DNA of 64,000 bases from Zantedeschia hybrid cultivar (GCA_030544215.1 JARZZO010000009.1:53129129-53193128), one strand, 5' to 3'; positions 11,792 through 23,724 are shown, counted from the stretch's first letter. The notes: generated by a model not told the origin, from the sequence alone. Translations and numbers: made by a program.

Positions 11792-12319
11792 TTCTATGTA
11801 TCCTCTAACCTACATATTAACAAATGTGATCGATTAATAACTTATATATTATCCACGCACGCAAAACACAAACACACACAGTGGCCTCTCCATAAAATTT
11901 AGGAGAGGGAAGATTCGAGGCTCAGATAGAAAATGTTTTTAACCCCTAGGGGCTTCCGTATGCTTCAGCGATCCGCACAAAACGGCTACAACTCAGTTGC
12001 CCAGCAGGACCATCCAGAGCTGCCGTGCCGTTAGCAGATGGCTTGCAGTGGCCGTAAAGTCAAGTGTATCATCATCGCCTCACACACAATACCAAAGATA
12101 TACACACAAAGAACCTGTAAAGATAAATGCATCGTCATCATATTCAATTAATTCAAAAGTGCTACTAACAAAAGTTAAATACATAAATAGATATATAAAT
12201 ATATTTATAAATATAGATATATATATTTCTAAAAAAAATTCGGCAGCATCTCCCTTAAAACTTATACATTTTTCACATTTGTACACCTATCTGGTTTCAT
12301 ACAATCTCATAAAAAAATA

Positions 12320-13100
12320 ATATCTGCATTACACATCCACATCCACATACGCATTCACATCCACATCCACATCCACATCCGTACTTGTCAGGAAAGTTAC
12401 TTGTACACATTTTTAAACAAAATTCGACAGCATCTCCCCTGAAAGTTGTACATTTTTCAAACTTGTACACCTGTCTGATTTCATACAATCTCATAAACAA
12501 AGGGTACCTGCATCACATAACATGTCCATCCATGTATATTTGATCATATAATGTTCTTTAATATATGTGCTTCATGATTATTCTTAAAATTTCGGCAGCA
12601 TCTCTCCACACTTCTCCAATATACCACCATTATTTACTAATTTTAACTTATTCTTAAAAAGTCACTTGTATGAAATACAAGTGACAAAAAGAGCAGTCAA
12701 AATTAGCAGGTATATTGGAGAAGAGTGAGAAGATACTGTCGAAAATTTAAGATGATCATGAAACACATATAATAAAGAATATTAGATGATCAAATATCCA
12801 CAGACTGTCCAACAGGACAATTCAAGACTTTATGATCGATATATGTCATTACTGTCAAAAGACAGTAAAAACATATATCATAACAAAAGTCTTGAACGGA
12901 CAAAAAAAAAAAAAGGTCAACCACATCCATATATATAACTGCATTTACATATGCACAACCACATCCACATCCACATACACGAACACATACATGTACACAT
13001 TGACATCATCATCCGTACCTGCAAGAAAACTTATTTGTATCTACATGTAAATATCAAATCACATCCACATTCATACATCTCACATCTACATTCACATATA
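12320..13100. repeat. CACATC/CACATAC microsatellite tracts
   Basis: Runs of ACATCC and related hexamers occur at 12331-12380 and again at about 12940-13100, interrupted by the foldback at 12538-12796. Two blocks of about 190 bp that start CGGCAGCATCTCCC at 12241 and CGACAGCATCTCCC at 12426 are direct repeats of each other, including TTTCATACAATCTCATAAA. Confidence 0.7.
12538..12796. repeat. 259-bp foldback with a perfect apical hairpin
   Basis: The left arm begins TATTTGATCATATAATGTTC at 12538 and the right arm ends GATGATCAAATA at 12796. The arms pair over roughly 100 bp at about 85% by eye. The centre is a perfect 11-bp stem (GTCACTTGTAT...ATACAAGTGAC, 12661-12685) with a 3-nt loop. It could be a small MITE or a source of hairpin small RNA. 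Confidence 0.75.
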
Positions 13101-14194
13101 TAGTACAGAGATTATATTCTAATTCGCATGCACATCCACAACTATATATTACCCTTTGGTACTAGGCGGAGGTAAACCTCTACGCACTGGGGTTGCCAGT
13201 TTAATATACCAAAGCAGTAATATAGTCTGCCAAAAAAAAATCTATATCTACCAATGATCCAACTTTGCTAGAGTTACTTAAAAAAGATAGTATCATTAAA
13301 AACAATATATGAGCTAAACACTTCAAATTTCTACCACATCTACTCTACACCTTTAAAGAATAAAGAATATATGAGCTAAACACACAGGATAGTAAACTAA
13401 AAACAATAAAGAATATATGAGCTAGAATGATCACTCTCTTTAGAATTATTTCACGCATATCATGATAAAATAGGAATCGATGAAAAAAAGAATCATTTCA
13501 CACATGGACATAGAACTAGTATGAAACTAAAGGAGGGTGAAAAACAGACAGCATACGATGCAAACAAGTCTCACAGGTATGAAATGCTGCACAAGGCCAT
13601 TATAGAACCTTACGAAACACAAAGTTAATTAAGAAAAATTCAATAATCTCTTAGTTGTGAGGGAAGATGGTCAAACAGAATAAGATGGTTGTGTGTTTGA
13701 AGACGATGGTGAAATGGAGTTGGAGGGTTGCTCACAATTGATTGATTGGTGTGTTTGATATCCATTGTGTGTTCAGAATAGAAGTCCTACATATTTAACC
13801 TAGTTACAAATAAACGTTTGTATACAAATGCAGTCATTTCGACAGTAATTGTATCTGATCCAGCACAAACACAGTGCCAGAGAAACACTCAACCATAAGC
13901 AGAAAAAAGGTAGAGATCAAACATGCGTAAAGTGGTTTGGAAGTGATAAGCAAATTGGTAACTAAAGATGTCAGCTTATTTGGGATATGTTATACATGCC
14001 AAGCGGTTTATGGATAATTGTAATTAGATAGTTTTGGAGTAATGGTCATTATAATTGGAGCTTTATCCATTAACAGAAACATAATTAATTAACTGTTTGG
14101 TAATAAAAGAAAGGAATTTTTATGTGTTATTTACAGGTGCATGGCATTCTCCACAGTATTGCTTCAACTTCTGATCATCCTCTCTCTTCCTCAG

Positions 14195-14351
14195 GGGTGA
14201 AGTAGCGTTTTGCAGCCTGGAGTGCAGGCAGCAGCAGATGAACCAGGATGAGAGGAATGAGAAGTGCTCCCTCACATCTTTGAAGAAGGAGCCTGCGCAG
14301 GCGGCCGCGGCCGCGGCCGAAGCCGAGGGTGAAACCGTGGCTGCTGCATGA
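14195..14351 (+). pseudogene. Captured 3' exon of an FCS-like zinc finger (FLZ/DUF581) gene
   Basis: After an acceptor-like pyrimidine tract ending TCAG at 14194, frame 14196-14351 encodes GEVAFCSLECRQQQMNQDER followed by NEKCSL, a lysine/alanine-rich tail and a TGA stop at 14349-14351. The FCS..C motif and the QQQM.DE..EKCSL ending are the second half of the FLZ domain, a plant zinc-binding fold that docks SnRK1 kinases. The first half (the CX2C knuckle) should come from an upstream exon that I cannot find in the preceding 600 bp, so this is a gene fragment. It lies in plus orientation, opposite to the transposase, in the CACTA 5' region. The alanine run comes from a GCGGCCGCG-rich tract. 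Confidence 0.85.
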
Positions 14352-15218
14352 GAGAGAACAGGAAGGCATGGATCTGAGAGATGCCCCTTATTAGCTGTAG
14401 TTACATATTCTCTGATGCACCTGTAATGGACGCGAAGGCATGGATGTGAGATGGGTTTGTGTTTATACATCATCAGGTGTACACCACAACCTGATGCCTG
14501 GTGGTGCTTTCCTATCTTCTCCTCTTCCTCCTGCTTTTGTTCCCTCCACCTATTAACAAATGAATGAGAAGAAATTGAAGATCTCTATTCTATTGGCCAG
14601 AAATTGTTGGACTGTACAGTTTCTCTTTGGTTGATATTTCATGTGGCTCCTATGCATGTCCCTAAATAATTTTGTTCTCTTCTCCCCCACTCTTTCTTTT
14701 GTAGCTTTGGAGAAAAAGTGATCCTCCTGTTTGTAGATCTTGAGGGGGTTTTCAGAGGGGTCTGTCCATCATTTTCCAGTGACTCTTGCTGTTCCTTCTG
14801 CTTTGGAACTTGACAAGCCAGTCCACAAGCTGTGGATTGGGGATTCTTTCTCAATGGATGGCAGTAAATATAACATTAAGAAAGAAGGGTAATGAGATAC
14901 CCAACCATGAAAGGTAGATATAAACTTGTTAACTTTCCTCTCCTTCCAGAAGAGAAACATCTAGTTGTCACGGTGCACTGTAGACTAATCAATGGAGGAT
15001 GCTGCCATGATGAAGATTGTGGCTGAAAACATCAGAAAATGGTGGGTGATAGCTGCCTTTAGATCAACCAGCTCTCAGGTGGGCCTTAACTCCAACTAAG
15101 CGAAGATTAGGACAGCTTCAAAATGTTTGATTGCGTCATATAAATTGACATGGCCAGTGGCCATTAATTGATGGCATCCTAAAACTGCACCAAAAGAAAA
15201 CAACACTTAGATGCCATA
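14352..15218. other. Outer CACTA internal DNA, possibly host-derived
   Basis: The first part may be 3' untranslated sequence of the captured FLZ gene. A second exon-like piece lies at 14780-14863. Nothing else is recognisable. Composition is less AT-rich than the CACTA around it. Confidence 0.35.
14780..14863 (+). pseudogene. Exon-like fragment of an unidentified gene
   Basis: An 84-bp open segment follows a pyrimidine-rich acceptor (CATTTTCCAG) and precedes GTAAAT. Its frame reads TLAVPSALELDKPVHKLWIG followed by DSFSMDG. It has the form of a captured exon like its neighbours, but I do not recognise the protein, and chance remains possible. Confidence 0.3.
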
Positions 15219-15256
15219 ATGATTTCGATTTCTTTTTTTGAAACTGAGGATAAAGT

Positions 15257-18200
15257 CTATTGATAGTTAACTGCATCCAAAGATACACAATCCCTTACAG
15301 AGGCAGGGGGGTTGGAGGGAGAGAAATTTCCCTGATTACATGAAACTGCAAATCTAGCTAGAGCATGGGCAGCCCTATTGGCAGTTCTTGGAATAAATAA
15401 AACCTCAATGTTTCTATGAGTTAACAGTTGCCTACAGTCTTGAATGATTGTAGCTATTCTCCAAGGTGCTCTTATCCTGTAGTAGATGGCATCCACCACT
15501 GTAAGCGCATCCCCTTCTACTTGAACAGGGCAATTGAACAAGGATGCCCTGGTTAGTCCAGTTTTAAACGCGTTGGCTTCCACCCAAAGAGGGTTTGTAT
15601 TATCATAACGCTCAATATCACAGTGGATAAACTTCCCCTCATGATCCCTGATAAGGAGGCTAGAGGCTCCAGTCTCCTCCGAGATGGCACCATCAACATT
15701 GATCTTGAGGGATCCCAGACAGGGAGGCTGCCAGGTTTGCATACATTTCGGCTGAGTTGAGGGGGGAGAATTCTCAGTGATCGACCAGGTATTATAATCC
15801 AAGAGAGCCAGTTGCATGATATTAATTGGATGAGGGCTGACGTTCTCGAAGATCCTTTTACAGCGAGCTTTCCAAATATTCCATAGGATGGCAATGCACA
15901 TGGTAATATGAGTTCTGTCAAGAGTGTGCTGACTAAGGGTGGGTTGCTCCATTGGATGAGCTTCTGGTGGAGAGTTTGGGTATCCTGGTGTGTATGATAT
16001 CCAAGAGGGGAGCTCGACCAAGTCAACCGAGCATAATTGCAATGAAAGAGTGCATGATCAGTGGTTTCATCATCATGGAGGCAGATGTTGCAGGTTCTCC
16101 CCAACTCAGGGATCCTCTTAGCTATGTGGTGTTGCACTGGGAGGACTTCATTCAGAGCTTTCCACACAAAGATGATAACCCGAGGAGGGATAATTTTTGT
16201 AATTTTTGAATCCCAGACCAGCTTCCACACATGAGTTGAGGATGAGGATGAAGGGGGCAGAACCTGAGTGCTCAGAAATCTATAGGCAGATTTTTGAGTG
16301 ATAATTCCATCTACAGTCCCTTCCCAGATCAGGGTGTCCCCATTGGGAATTGGGGTTTGAGGGAGGGGAATTTGAGTGATCATGTTCACAAGCGCTTGGT
16401 TGAATAGACTCTGGAGTTTCTGAACATTCCAAGTGTTATTATAAATTAGTTCAGCCACCCTATCAGGCATAATACCAGAAATCCCTCTGTTTGGGATAAG
16501 CTTCATCTTGTAATTGGGGATCCAGGGGTCATTCCAGATGTTGGTGCTGAAGCCATCCTGGATAGATATGTGGGAGCCCATTCTAAGCTTCTCCTGGACA
16601 GATATGATAGCATCCCAGGTGTCTGAGCAGTTGCCTTTCCTATTATGCTCCCAAAATGAGCCCTGTTGCAGGTACTTGGCCCTTAGGAGGATTGACCACA
16701 GAGAAGAATGGTCTTGGAGGAAGTTCCAGCATAATTTAATGATTGCAGCTTCATTTGCAATGCTCATGTCCTTGATACCCAAGCCACCCTGCATCTTATG
16801 TTGGGTAATTTTCTGCCAATTACAAAACCTGATCCTTTTATGGTCCTGATTGGCTTTCCACCAGAAGGCATTCTGAATTTGTGTGATGCCATTCAGAGTG
16901 GTCTTAGGTAGGCGTGTGATAGCCATGATATGTGAAGGAATGGCAGCCAAGGTAGAATTTATAAGGACAGTGCGCCCTGCAGGGGAGAGGGTATTGGCCT
17001 TCCAAGAGTTTAATCTGTCTCTGATTTTATCTTCCAGGAATTTATAAAGTTTGATTCTGCCCCTACCTGGCCAGATGGGTACCCCCAAGTACAGGTCATC
17101 CTTCTTGAGGAGGGGGATGTTCAATTGATTACTGAGGGAGTCCTGGACTTCTCTGGGGATGTTTGAGCTAAAAACAAGGCCAGATTTCCTTTTATTGATC
17201 ATTTGACCTGACCAAGAAGAATAAATGTTTAGGCAATTGAGGAACTTGTGTAACTCTGAAACCTCTGCCTCTCCAAAGAGGAAGATATCATCAGCAAACA
17301 TGACATGGGACATGGTAGGAGCACAGCTGTTAACTTTCATACCTTTGATGCTACCATCCCTCAGTTGTTGATTCAGGAAGTCTGTGAGCACTTCAGCTGA
17401 GAGAATATAGAGGTAGGGGGAAAGTGGGCAGCCCTGTCTTTGACCTCTGGTAGGATGGATACATCCCACATGTTCCCCATTAATTGAGAGAGTATAGGAT
17501 ACTGTCCCGATGCATTGCATAATTAATCTGATGACCTTATCCGAGAATCCATACCTGTGAAGCACTGAATTGATGAATTGCCATTCCATACTGTCATAAG
17601 CCTTCTGAATATCCACCTTAAGCCCGAAGAAACCCTTTCTACCTTTCTTGCAGTGCATGGAGTGCATTAGTTCTTTGACCATAATGATGGGGCTAGTGGT
17701 TTGCCTCCCAGGGACAAAGGCCCCCTGGGTTTCAGAGATAAGGGAGGGGAGGAGAGGTTTAATTCTACCAGCAATGAGTTTGGCAATGATTCTATATATG
17801 GTATTGGCCAAGCTGATTGGCCTATAGTCCTGGGGGGAGGAAGAGGGGAGTTTCTTGGGAATAAGAGATACGAGAGTGTGGTTTAGACCCAAGGGGAGAT
17901 TTCCAGATTTGAAAAAGGATTGAATAAGCTTAATGGTTTGATTTCTGATGGTGGGCCAAAAACTTTGGAGGAAAATGGGGGGGAGTCCATCCGGGCCAGG
18001 GGCTTTCCTAGGCGCCATAGACATAACAAGATGATCAATTTCCTCCGGGGTGGGGATGGCTGAGATGGAATTGTTGAGATCCTCAGGGATTTTTGTCTTG
18101 GAGTGGAGGATGTTTGAGGGGAGGGGGGTGGTCGGTTGAGAAGTAAAAAGCTTAGTAAAATAATTTAGAAAGATGGATTTGATGTGTTGAGGGTTCCCTG

Positions 18201-19341
18201 TCCAATTGCCATCAGCCAGCTTTATCCAATCAATCTTGTTGATTCTCCTCCTGTTCAGGACACTAATGTGGTGGAATCTGGTATTACGATCCCCCTGGAG
18301 GAACCAGTGTTTTTTTGCTCTTTGCTTCCAGTATTCCTCATTTTGGGCAAGTAGGAGTTCATATCGAGAGGTAAGAGTTTTTTCTTTCTGAATGCTTTCA
18401 TCTGTTGGAGGGGCTTTGTTGAGCTGAAGGAGTTCTTCTGCTACCTTCTCCATCTCCCTTTTTGGATTAGGAAAGTATTTCCTTTTCCAGTGAGTAATGT
18501 CTCGGTGAATCTTCTCAATCTTCCTCCTGTAATCCGTCAGGAGGTGCGGACCAACATTCCAAGAGAGCTTAATGGTGTTGTGGATTCCTGGGTTAGCCAA
18601 CCACATAGATTCAAATTTGAAATGGTGCTTCCTCCTTTTACTTGAATTTTGGGATCTGATTAAAATGGGGTTGTGATCACTACCAACACAAGGAAGATGA
18701 AAAACTGAAGCTCTGGGATGGTTTGTCCTCCAATCAGCATTGCATAAAGCTCTGTCTAACCTTTCTCGAATATTATACTTTGCAGATCTGTGATTTGACC
18801 AGGTGTAGGCAGGACCTTCAAAACCCAGATCAAGGAGAGCAGAGTGGTAAACAAACTCTTTGAAGTCAGAGTAGTGGGCCTGGTTTGGGGGGCGCCCTCC
18901 TTGCTTCTCATATTGATTCAGTATTGAATTCATATCTCCCATAAGAAGGATGGGTCCTTGACTGTTCTGAATGAAGGCAGCAATATCATCCCACATGTCT
19001 TTTCTGGCTTTTGATTGAGTTGGGGCATAAATGCAAATAAGGGTCCAAGGCAATCTAGTATCCGCAATGTGAGCAGCAATCCAATTAGCTGATGAGTGAG
19101 TGATGGTTAGGGGTATATCATTCTGCCACCAAAGCCACAAGCCTCCATCACGACCAACAGGTGAAACAAAATGGTAGTTTGTGATGTTCCTCTTGTTAAA
19201 ATAATCCAGAGTATACTTAGTGGGAGCTTTCGTCTCAGAGAGAAAAGTGATATCCGGTCTAGTAGCGTGGATCAGTTGAGATAGGTAAAGAACTGCCGGT
19301 GATCCACAAATTCCACGGCAGTTCCAGGGGAGTAGGTTCAT
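15257..19341 (-). pseudogene. LINE ORF2: endonuclease / reverse transcriptase / RNase H
   Basis: Starts MNLLPWNCRGICGSP at 19341. Endonuclease motifs are in order: NCRG, SETKA, GDMNSI and SDHNPIL within the first 235 residues. The reverse transcriptase follows (about residues 440-720) with PRKAPGPDGLPP, KVDIQKAYDSMEW, GQRQGCPLSPYL and the catalytic MFADDIFLFGE (FADD in place of the more common YADD). A single-base frameshift between about 15900 and 16040 moves the C-terminal RNase H (NVDGA, WVEANAF, EGDALTVVDA, ANRAAHALAR) into another frame that ends at 15257. Otherwise about 1,360 codons would be continuous. It makes the cut and the cDNA for LINE and probably SINE movement. This copy is probably inactive. 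Confidence 0.9.
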
Positions 19342-20957
19342 TTTGAACTGGGCGGCCTTTTAAGGTCAGCCGCAAAGACCATTTGGATTTCAGGGTTATG
19401 TAGGGGGGGGGAGGGAATTTGAGTGTGATTGTCATCAAAGTGGAGCTTACTTGGGTGCAGTTTTTTTGGTTTTTTCAGGATTTTGGATTGAGGAGTATGG
19501 AGGCTAATGTGGAGGTGGGGGGAGGGGTCAAAGAGTGGTTTGCTGTCAGGGATTTTATGTAGGTGTTTTGGTTTTTTGATTGGAGTGACTGAGGCAGGGT
19601 TATCTGAGGCGATTTTCCTTTTATGACTGGTAGATAGCTTAGGCAGGTGTTGGGGGGAGTTGTTGAGGAATTTAACTTCTACTGGGTAAAGACCTGGAGT
19701 ATGGGGGGGAGTATGGGGTGAGGAGGCAGTTGCATGGTTGTTTGCAGTGGAGAGAGGTGCGGCAGGGGGATGAGTATGGGGAGGATCAGAGGGTAGGGGG
19801 GGACTAGGTATTAAAGGACTGGTATGAGCTATCTGACAGACTTTAGTGGAGGTAAGGTGCTGATTGTCGGTAAGCTCTTCCATATCCGAATCCCCAGAAT
19901 TCGGTGTACTAGTAGATTGCTTGGCATTCTCCTTCTGACACTGCGCTTGTATTTCCTGAGTGCTGTCCAATTTCCTCATTTCAGGTACTGTCATCAGGGG
20001 GGACATGCTGCTATTACCCTTGCTGTCACTAGCTGTTAGAGGAAGATGAGTGTATGACCCAAGATCTATGGCCCCTTCATCTCTAATCGGTTCCTTGATA
20101 GCTTGAGTAAAGGGTACTGGTTCCCTAATTGGGGAATAGGTATTAGCTCTCAGCCAATCTCCAAAGTTGCATACCAGCAGATTTGCCATTCTTTCCTTCA
20201 GTAATGGAGAGTAATTTTCCTGTATCTGTTTTCTAGCCTTGTCTAAGGATATGCAGGAATCCACAGCATGGCCTAAAATTCCACAGAACTTGCAAAATCT
20301 CGGGAGCCTCTCATATGCAATATCAATGTTCCTCATAGACTTATCAGAGACTCTTATAGACAAAGATTGTTTCAAAGGTAGTGTAATGTCAAACCTGATT
20401 TTAACCCTTGCATAGCTACTCTAGGTCTCCACCACTCGAGGATCCAGAGGAAAAGGGGTTCCCACCTGATTTGCCAGTTTGAGAATAATGTTGGGGGTGA
20501 GGAATTCTTCTGGGAGATCATGAAACCTGACCTAGAAATCTGCTTCTGTTAGTTGATATTCAGAAGGGGCCGTGTGGGGTTTTCCTCTTTCAACCAATAT
20601 CAAATCTTTGTTGAAGAACCAAGACGTTCTATTGCAAATATTCTCCAAATCTTGGTCATCTGCTAGGCGAAGCATAAAAGTGTTATTTGGGTAGTCCAGA
20701 AAGTGCCATGAGCCCTTGGGATTCCACAGTTTCCCAATCCATTCTCGTAGGCCGGCTGGTCGAATCTTCTGAGTTGAGATAACTTTGAGGACCAGATAAT
20801 GCTTCCATCTGTTCTGTTCTTCCTCAGCTGGGATTATATTTAGCATTTCGGTTTGCGGCCCTCCCTCCATCAGTCTCTGGAATCTTTGAAGGATATCTTC
20901 TTCCCCTTCCTCCAGGTTGAAGCCCGCTGGACTGGCTTGATCCATCCCCAGGGACAA
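19338..20957 (-). pseudogene. LINE ORF1: Gag-like protein with zinc knuckle
   Basis: One frame runs from ATG 20957 to 19338, which overlaps the ORF2 start by 4 bp. It holds a DUF4283-like N-terminal region (EDILQRFQRLMEGG... SWHFLDYPNNTFMLRLADDQ) and a CX2CX4HX4C knuckle (CKFCGILGHAVDSC), then a long Pro/Ser-rich tail. Two TAG stops interrupt it at 20534-20532 and 20423-20421. Both stand where the family usually has tryptophan (before VRFHDLPEEF, and before SSYARVKIRF), consistent with TGG to TAG transitions. It would coat LINE RNA. Confidence 0.85.
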
Positions 20958-21572
20958 ACCGGAAACTGGATATTGCAGCTGATGGCACTGGGAAACGGGA
21001 GGGGGATTTGGGTATGGAGGAGGAGCCCAGGGAGAGGGGATCGAGACTCCAAAATGGGGGGATGAGAGAACAGCTCACAGTAAACAACCGGCAGAAAGAG
21101 GAAATTTGAAAAGCCGTTAGAAGGGAGAGAGACTAACGGGAGGGTCGTTAGAAAAACGACAAAAGGTGAACAGTGAGAGATTGGGGAAGATGTAGGGGGA
21201 GGGAACAGGGGAGGTAAGAGAAGATGCTAACCTGGATCATCGGCGGATACTCCGGCCACCCCGATTCAGAGGGAGTGAGGGCAAAAGCACGCACACCAGG
21301 TTACCAATAGACGAGCAGGTCCCACCGGGCGGACAGAGGAGCGGAGGAGATAGAGGGAGGGGAAACAGGGGGGAGAGAAAACACCAAGAGGAAAAGATCC
21401 TGGGGACGACCCAGAGGGAACCAAGGCAGAGCTGGGCACGACCTCTCTCACAGGGAGCCGGGGAGAGAGCAAGGAGGGGAAGGGGGAGGCCAGCAACCGG
21501 AGCTGCTGAGGTTTCCTGGGGGAGCCCCAGTATTGGTCATTTCCCTTTGTGTATAATGATGATTTCGATTTC

Positions 21573-22738
21573 GGTCTCCTAAAAAGTGATGTGCATAAAT
21601 GTAAATTTTTCCCTTTTTTTTCTGTATGTGGAGACTGTCATGTGAATGATCTGCTGATTAAGATTAGATCAAGAAGTTCCTAGATCTTGTGTGTTCTTGG
21701 AGCACACAAGTTGAGGTGGGAAAGGAGAGTCGTCTGCTTGCGTAAGGTGGAGCCTCACAACCCTTAAGGTGGAGTCTCACAACCCTTGAAAGCACAGATG
21801 GGTTCTGTTTGGAGCGTATAGGGTTTTTCCTAGTGGTGTGGGGCTCATGATATGACGCACAGAAGGCAACCACGTCTCTTCTTTACCATCCTGGTCACCT
21901 TGTATTCATTTTGGTGTACTTTGGTGTATAGATTTAACCCCATGTTGGATAAAACCTGATTAAATATCTGTGTTTAAGTGATTTTTAATGGATTTTATGA
22001 AGTATTCTCACATGGTCTTTTCCTGCTTAATGCAGTGAAGGCCTTCCCCAAGGATGACCCAAGCAAGGCACCCAAGCTCACTGCCTTCCCTGAGTATAAG
22101 GCAGGAATGACTCACATAGTGAGAGAAGTGGACAAACTCGGATCCAGTAAGTGTTGTTTTGCATATTTTAGGTTGACTATTTGACTTCCTCAATGCCATC
22201 CCATTGTATTATTGACATTGTTTTCTCTAGTTGTCATTATTTGAATTTAATCTGGCTTCATATTTTCCTGACTGTTTCTGGTTGCCTTATTTTTCATCGT
22301 TGCTTGAGGAGCTGAGGTACAGATTCCGGTGCATTTGTAGGATTACATGTCTAGAATAGCCCAAGCAAGTCTTAGAGACACCCTTCTAATAAGGTGTAAA
22401 ATTGATCAAAAGTAGTGTACAATGGATGACATTGTGCCAGCCCAAATACAACTAAAGTTTTTAAGCATCATCATCTCCATAATCCTTGTTTCATCAATCT
22501 GGTTTGGCTAGATCATATATACGAACGATACAAGGATTTGACAATCTAGGACTACCTGTATATTTGACATCAACTGCCTACAACATAGTGCTAACTGTAT
22601 TGACAAAGAAAGTTGAAATAGGAGAGGGTCTACTAAAAGGCCCACGGGTTCGACTAGATTATATATATCTACAATATTTGTTCTTGAGAAATACTTGCTG
22701 CACCGGCACTGCTAAGAGGTCAATGTGGATTAAATCCA
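21573..22738. other. Outer CACTA internal DNA between LINE and inner CACTA
   Basis: Apart from the ribosomal protein L3 exon, this stretch is not recognisable. A 22-bp direct repeat, AAGGTGGAGYCTCACAACCCTT (two copies around 21740-21790), is visible. Sequence around the L3 exon is intron-like, so this may be one captured genomic block. Confidence 0.4.
22036..22146 (+). pseudogene. Captured exon of ribosomal protein L3 (uL3)
   Basis: A 111-bp exon is bounded by an acceptor (CTTAATGCAG, ending 22035) and a donor (GTAAGTG, from 22147). Its frame reads (V)KAFPKDDPSKAPKLTAFPEY followed by KAGMTHIVREVDKLGS. This is the well-conserved N-terminal segment of eukaryotic 60S ribosomal protein L3. Conserved LGYKAGMTHIVREVEKPGS has changed to PEYKAGMTHIVREVDKLGS, so the copy is drifting. 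I see no other L3 exon nearby, so this is a fragment carried by the CACTA and not a working gene. It lies on the strand opposite the transposase. Confidence 0.88.
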
Positions 22739-23390
22739 CACTACAAGAGAATTGACAACTAGCGACGGCTTCGAAGTCGTCTCAAAAAGTCACAATCCGT
22801 CGCAAAAACCTATTTGCGACGACTATTAACCGTCGCATAAGTCGTCTCAAAAAACTCCGTCTCAAAAAGTCTGCGACGGTTACAACCGTCGCAAAAAGTC
22901 TCTTTTGAGACGGCTATTTGAATTGTCTCAAGTAATGATTATTTGGGACGGATATTTAACTTATCCCAAAAATAATATTTGGGACGGCGATGAATCTTGT
23001 CCCAAAAACTTAATTGCGACGAATACAACCATCCCAAAAGGCGTGTCTCGATAATTTATTATAAATATATTTTTTGTTTTTGCGACGGATATAATTGTCT
23101 CAAAAACTATTTACATATTTGAGACAACTAGTCAATCGTTCCAAAAATAAAATTTAAATTATTTTTGAGATAACTATGACTCGTCTCAAATAGTCGTGTT
23201 TATCATTTGAGACGATTGTTGATCGTCCCAAAAACGTTTGAGACAGACTTTTTAAGATGAGTGACATCCGTCCCAAAAACATTTCATATGATTATTAGAG
23301 ACGACTATCAGCCGTCTCAAAAAGTCTTAATAAAAATGATTATTAGAGACGACTATCAGCCGTCTCAAAAAGTCTTAATAAAAATATATT
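22739..23390. repeat. Left subterminal repeats of the inner CACTA
   Basis: Many copies of GACGG...CCGTC with TCTCAAAAA or TCCCAAAA extensions occur in both orientations, for example GACGACTATCAGCCGTC. At 23281-23390 a block of about 45 bp containing GATTATTAGAGACGACTATC is duplicated in tandem. These are the expected binding sites for the element's accessory protein. Confidence 0.85.
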
Positions 23391-23724
23391 TAATATTTTA
23401 TTATAATATTTTACAATATGTTTCACAACTTTGTAACCTGTATAAAAATTTATTTGCCATAAAAATAACAGTACATAATATACACACACCAATAATAATC
23501 ATCTATTTCGATATAAACATTCAAACCTAGTTAGCATAAGAATAACACCGTATAACATAAACATATCACTAATCATCATCGATTTAATTACCGTCATAAA
23601 AATTCAAATGTCTATCAAACAACTTAAAAGTCATCACAAATTACCTTAACATCATCCCAAATAACAGTCACAATGAAATAAGTTAATACAATCTTCTGAT
23701 CAAATAAAAGACAATTACAAGTCA

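Larger units (their letters stand above)
11792..14194. other. Outer CACTA, region upstream of the transposase
   Basis: No gene is recognisable in this 2.4-kb stretch. It contains several partial copies of a block starting TCGGCAGCATCTC (near 12240, 12425 and 12590), simple repeats and a strong foldback (below). A short diverged palindrome with GGCGGAGGTAAACCTC lies near 13163. Confidence 0.45.
15233..21558 (-). mobile_element. Full-length L1-type LINE
   Basis: The insertion is flanked by the 14-bp direct repeat ATGATTTCGATTTC (15219-15232 and 21559-21572). The 3' end, at the left, carries a short poly(A) (TTTTTTT on the plus strand at 15233). The element is about 6.3 kb: a GC-rich 5' untranslated region (about 20958-21558), ORF1 (nucleic-acid-binding protein) and ORF2 (endonuclease, reverse transcriptase, RNase H). 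Intact ends and a clean target duplication show insertion by target-primed reverse transcription into the outer CACTA. Confidence 0.93.

Noticed and set aside
13140..13215. A possible tRNA or organelle fragment around GGCGGAGGTAAACCTC
   Set aside because: The palindrome is short, no acceptor stem or anticodon arm can be drawn, and it lies inside the CACTA.
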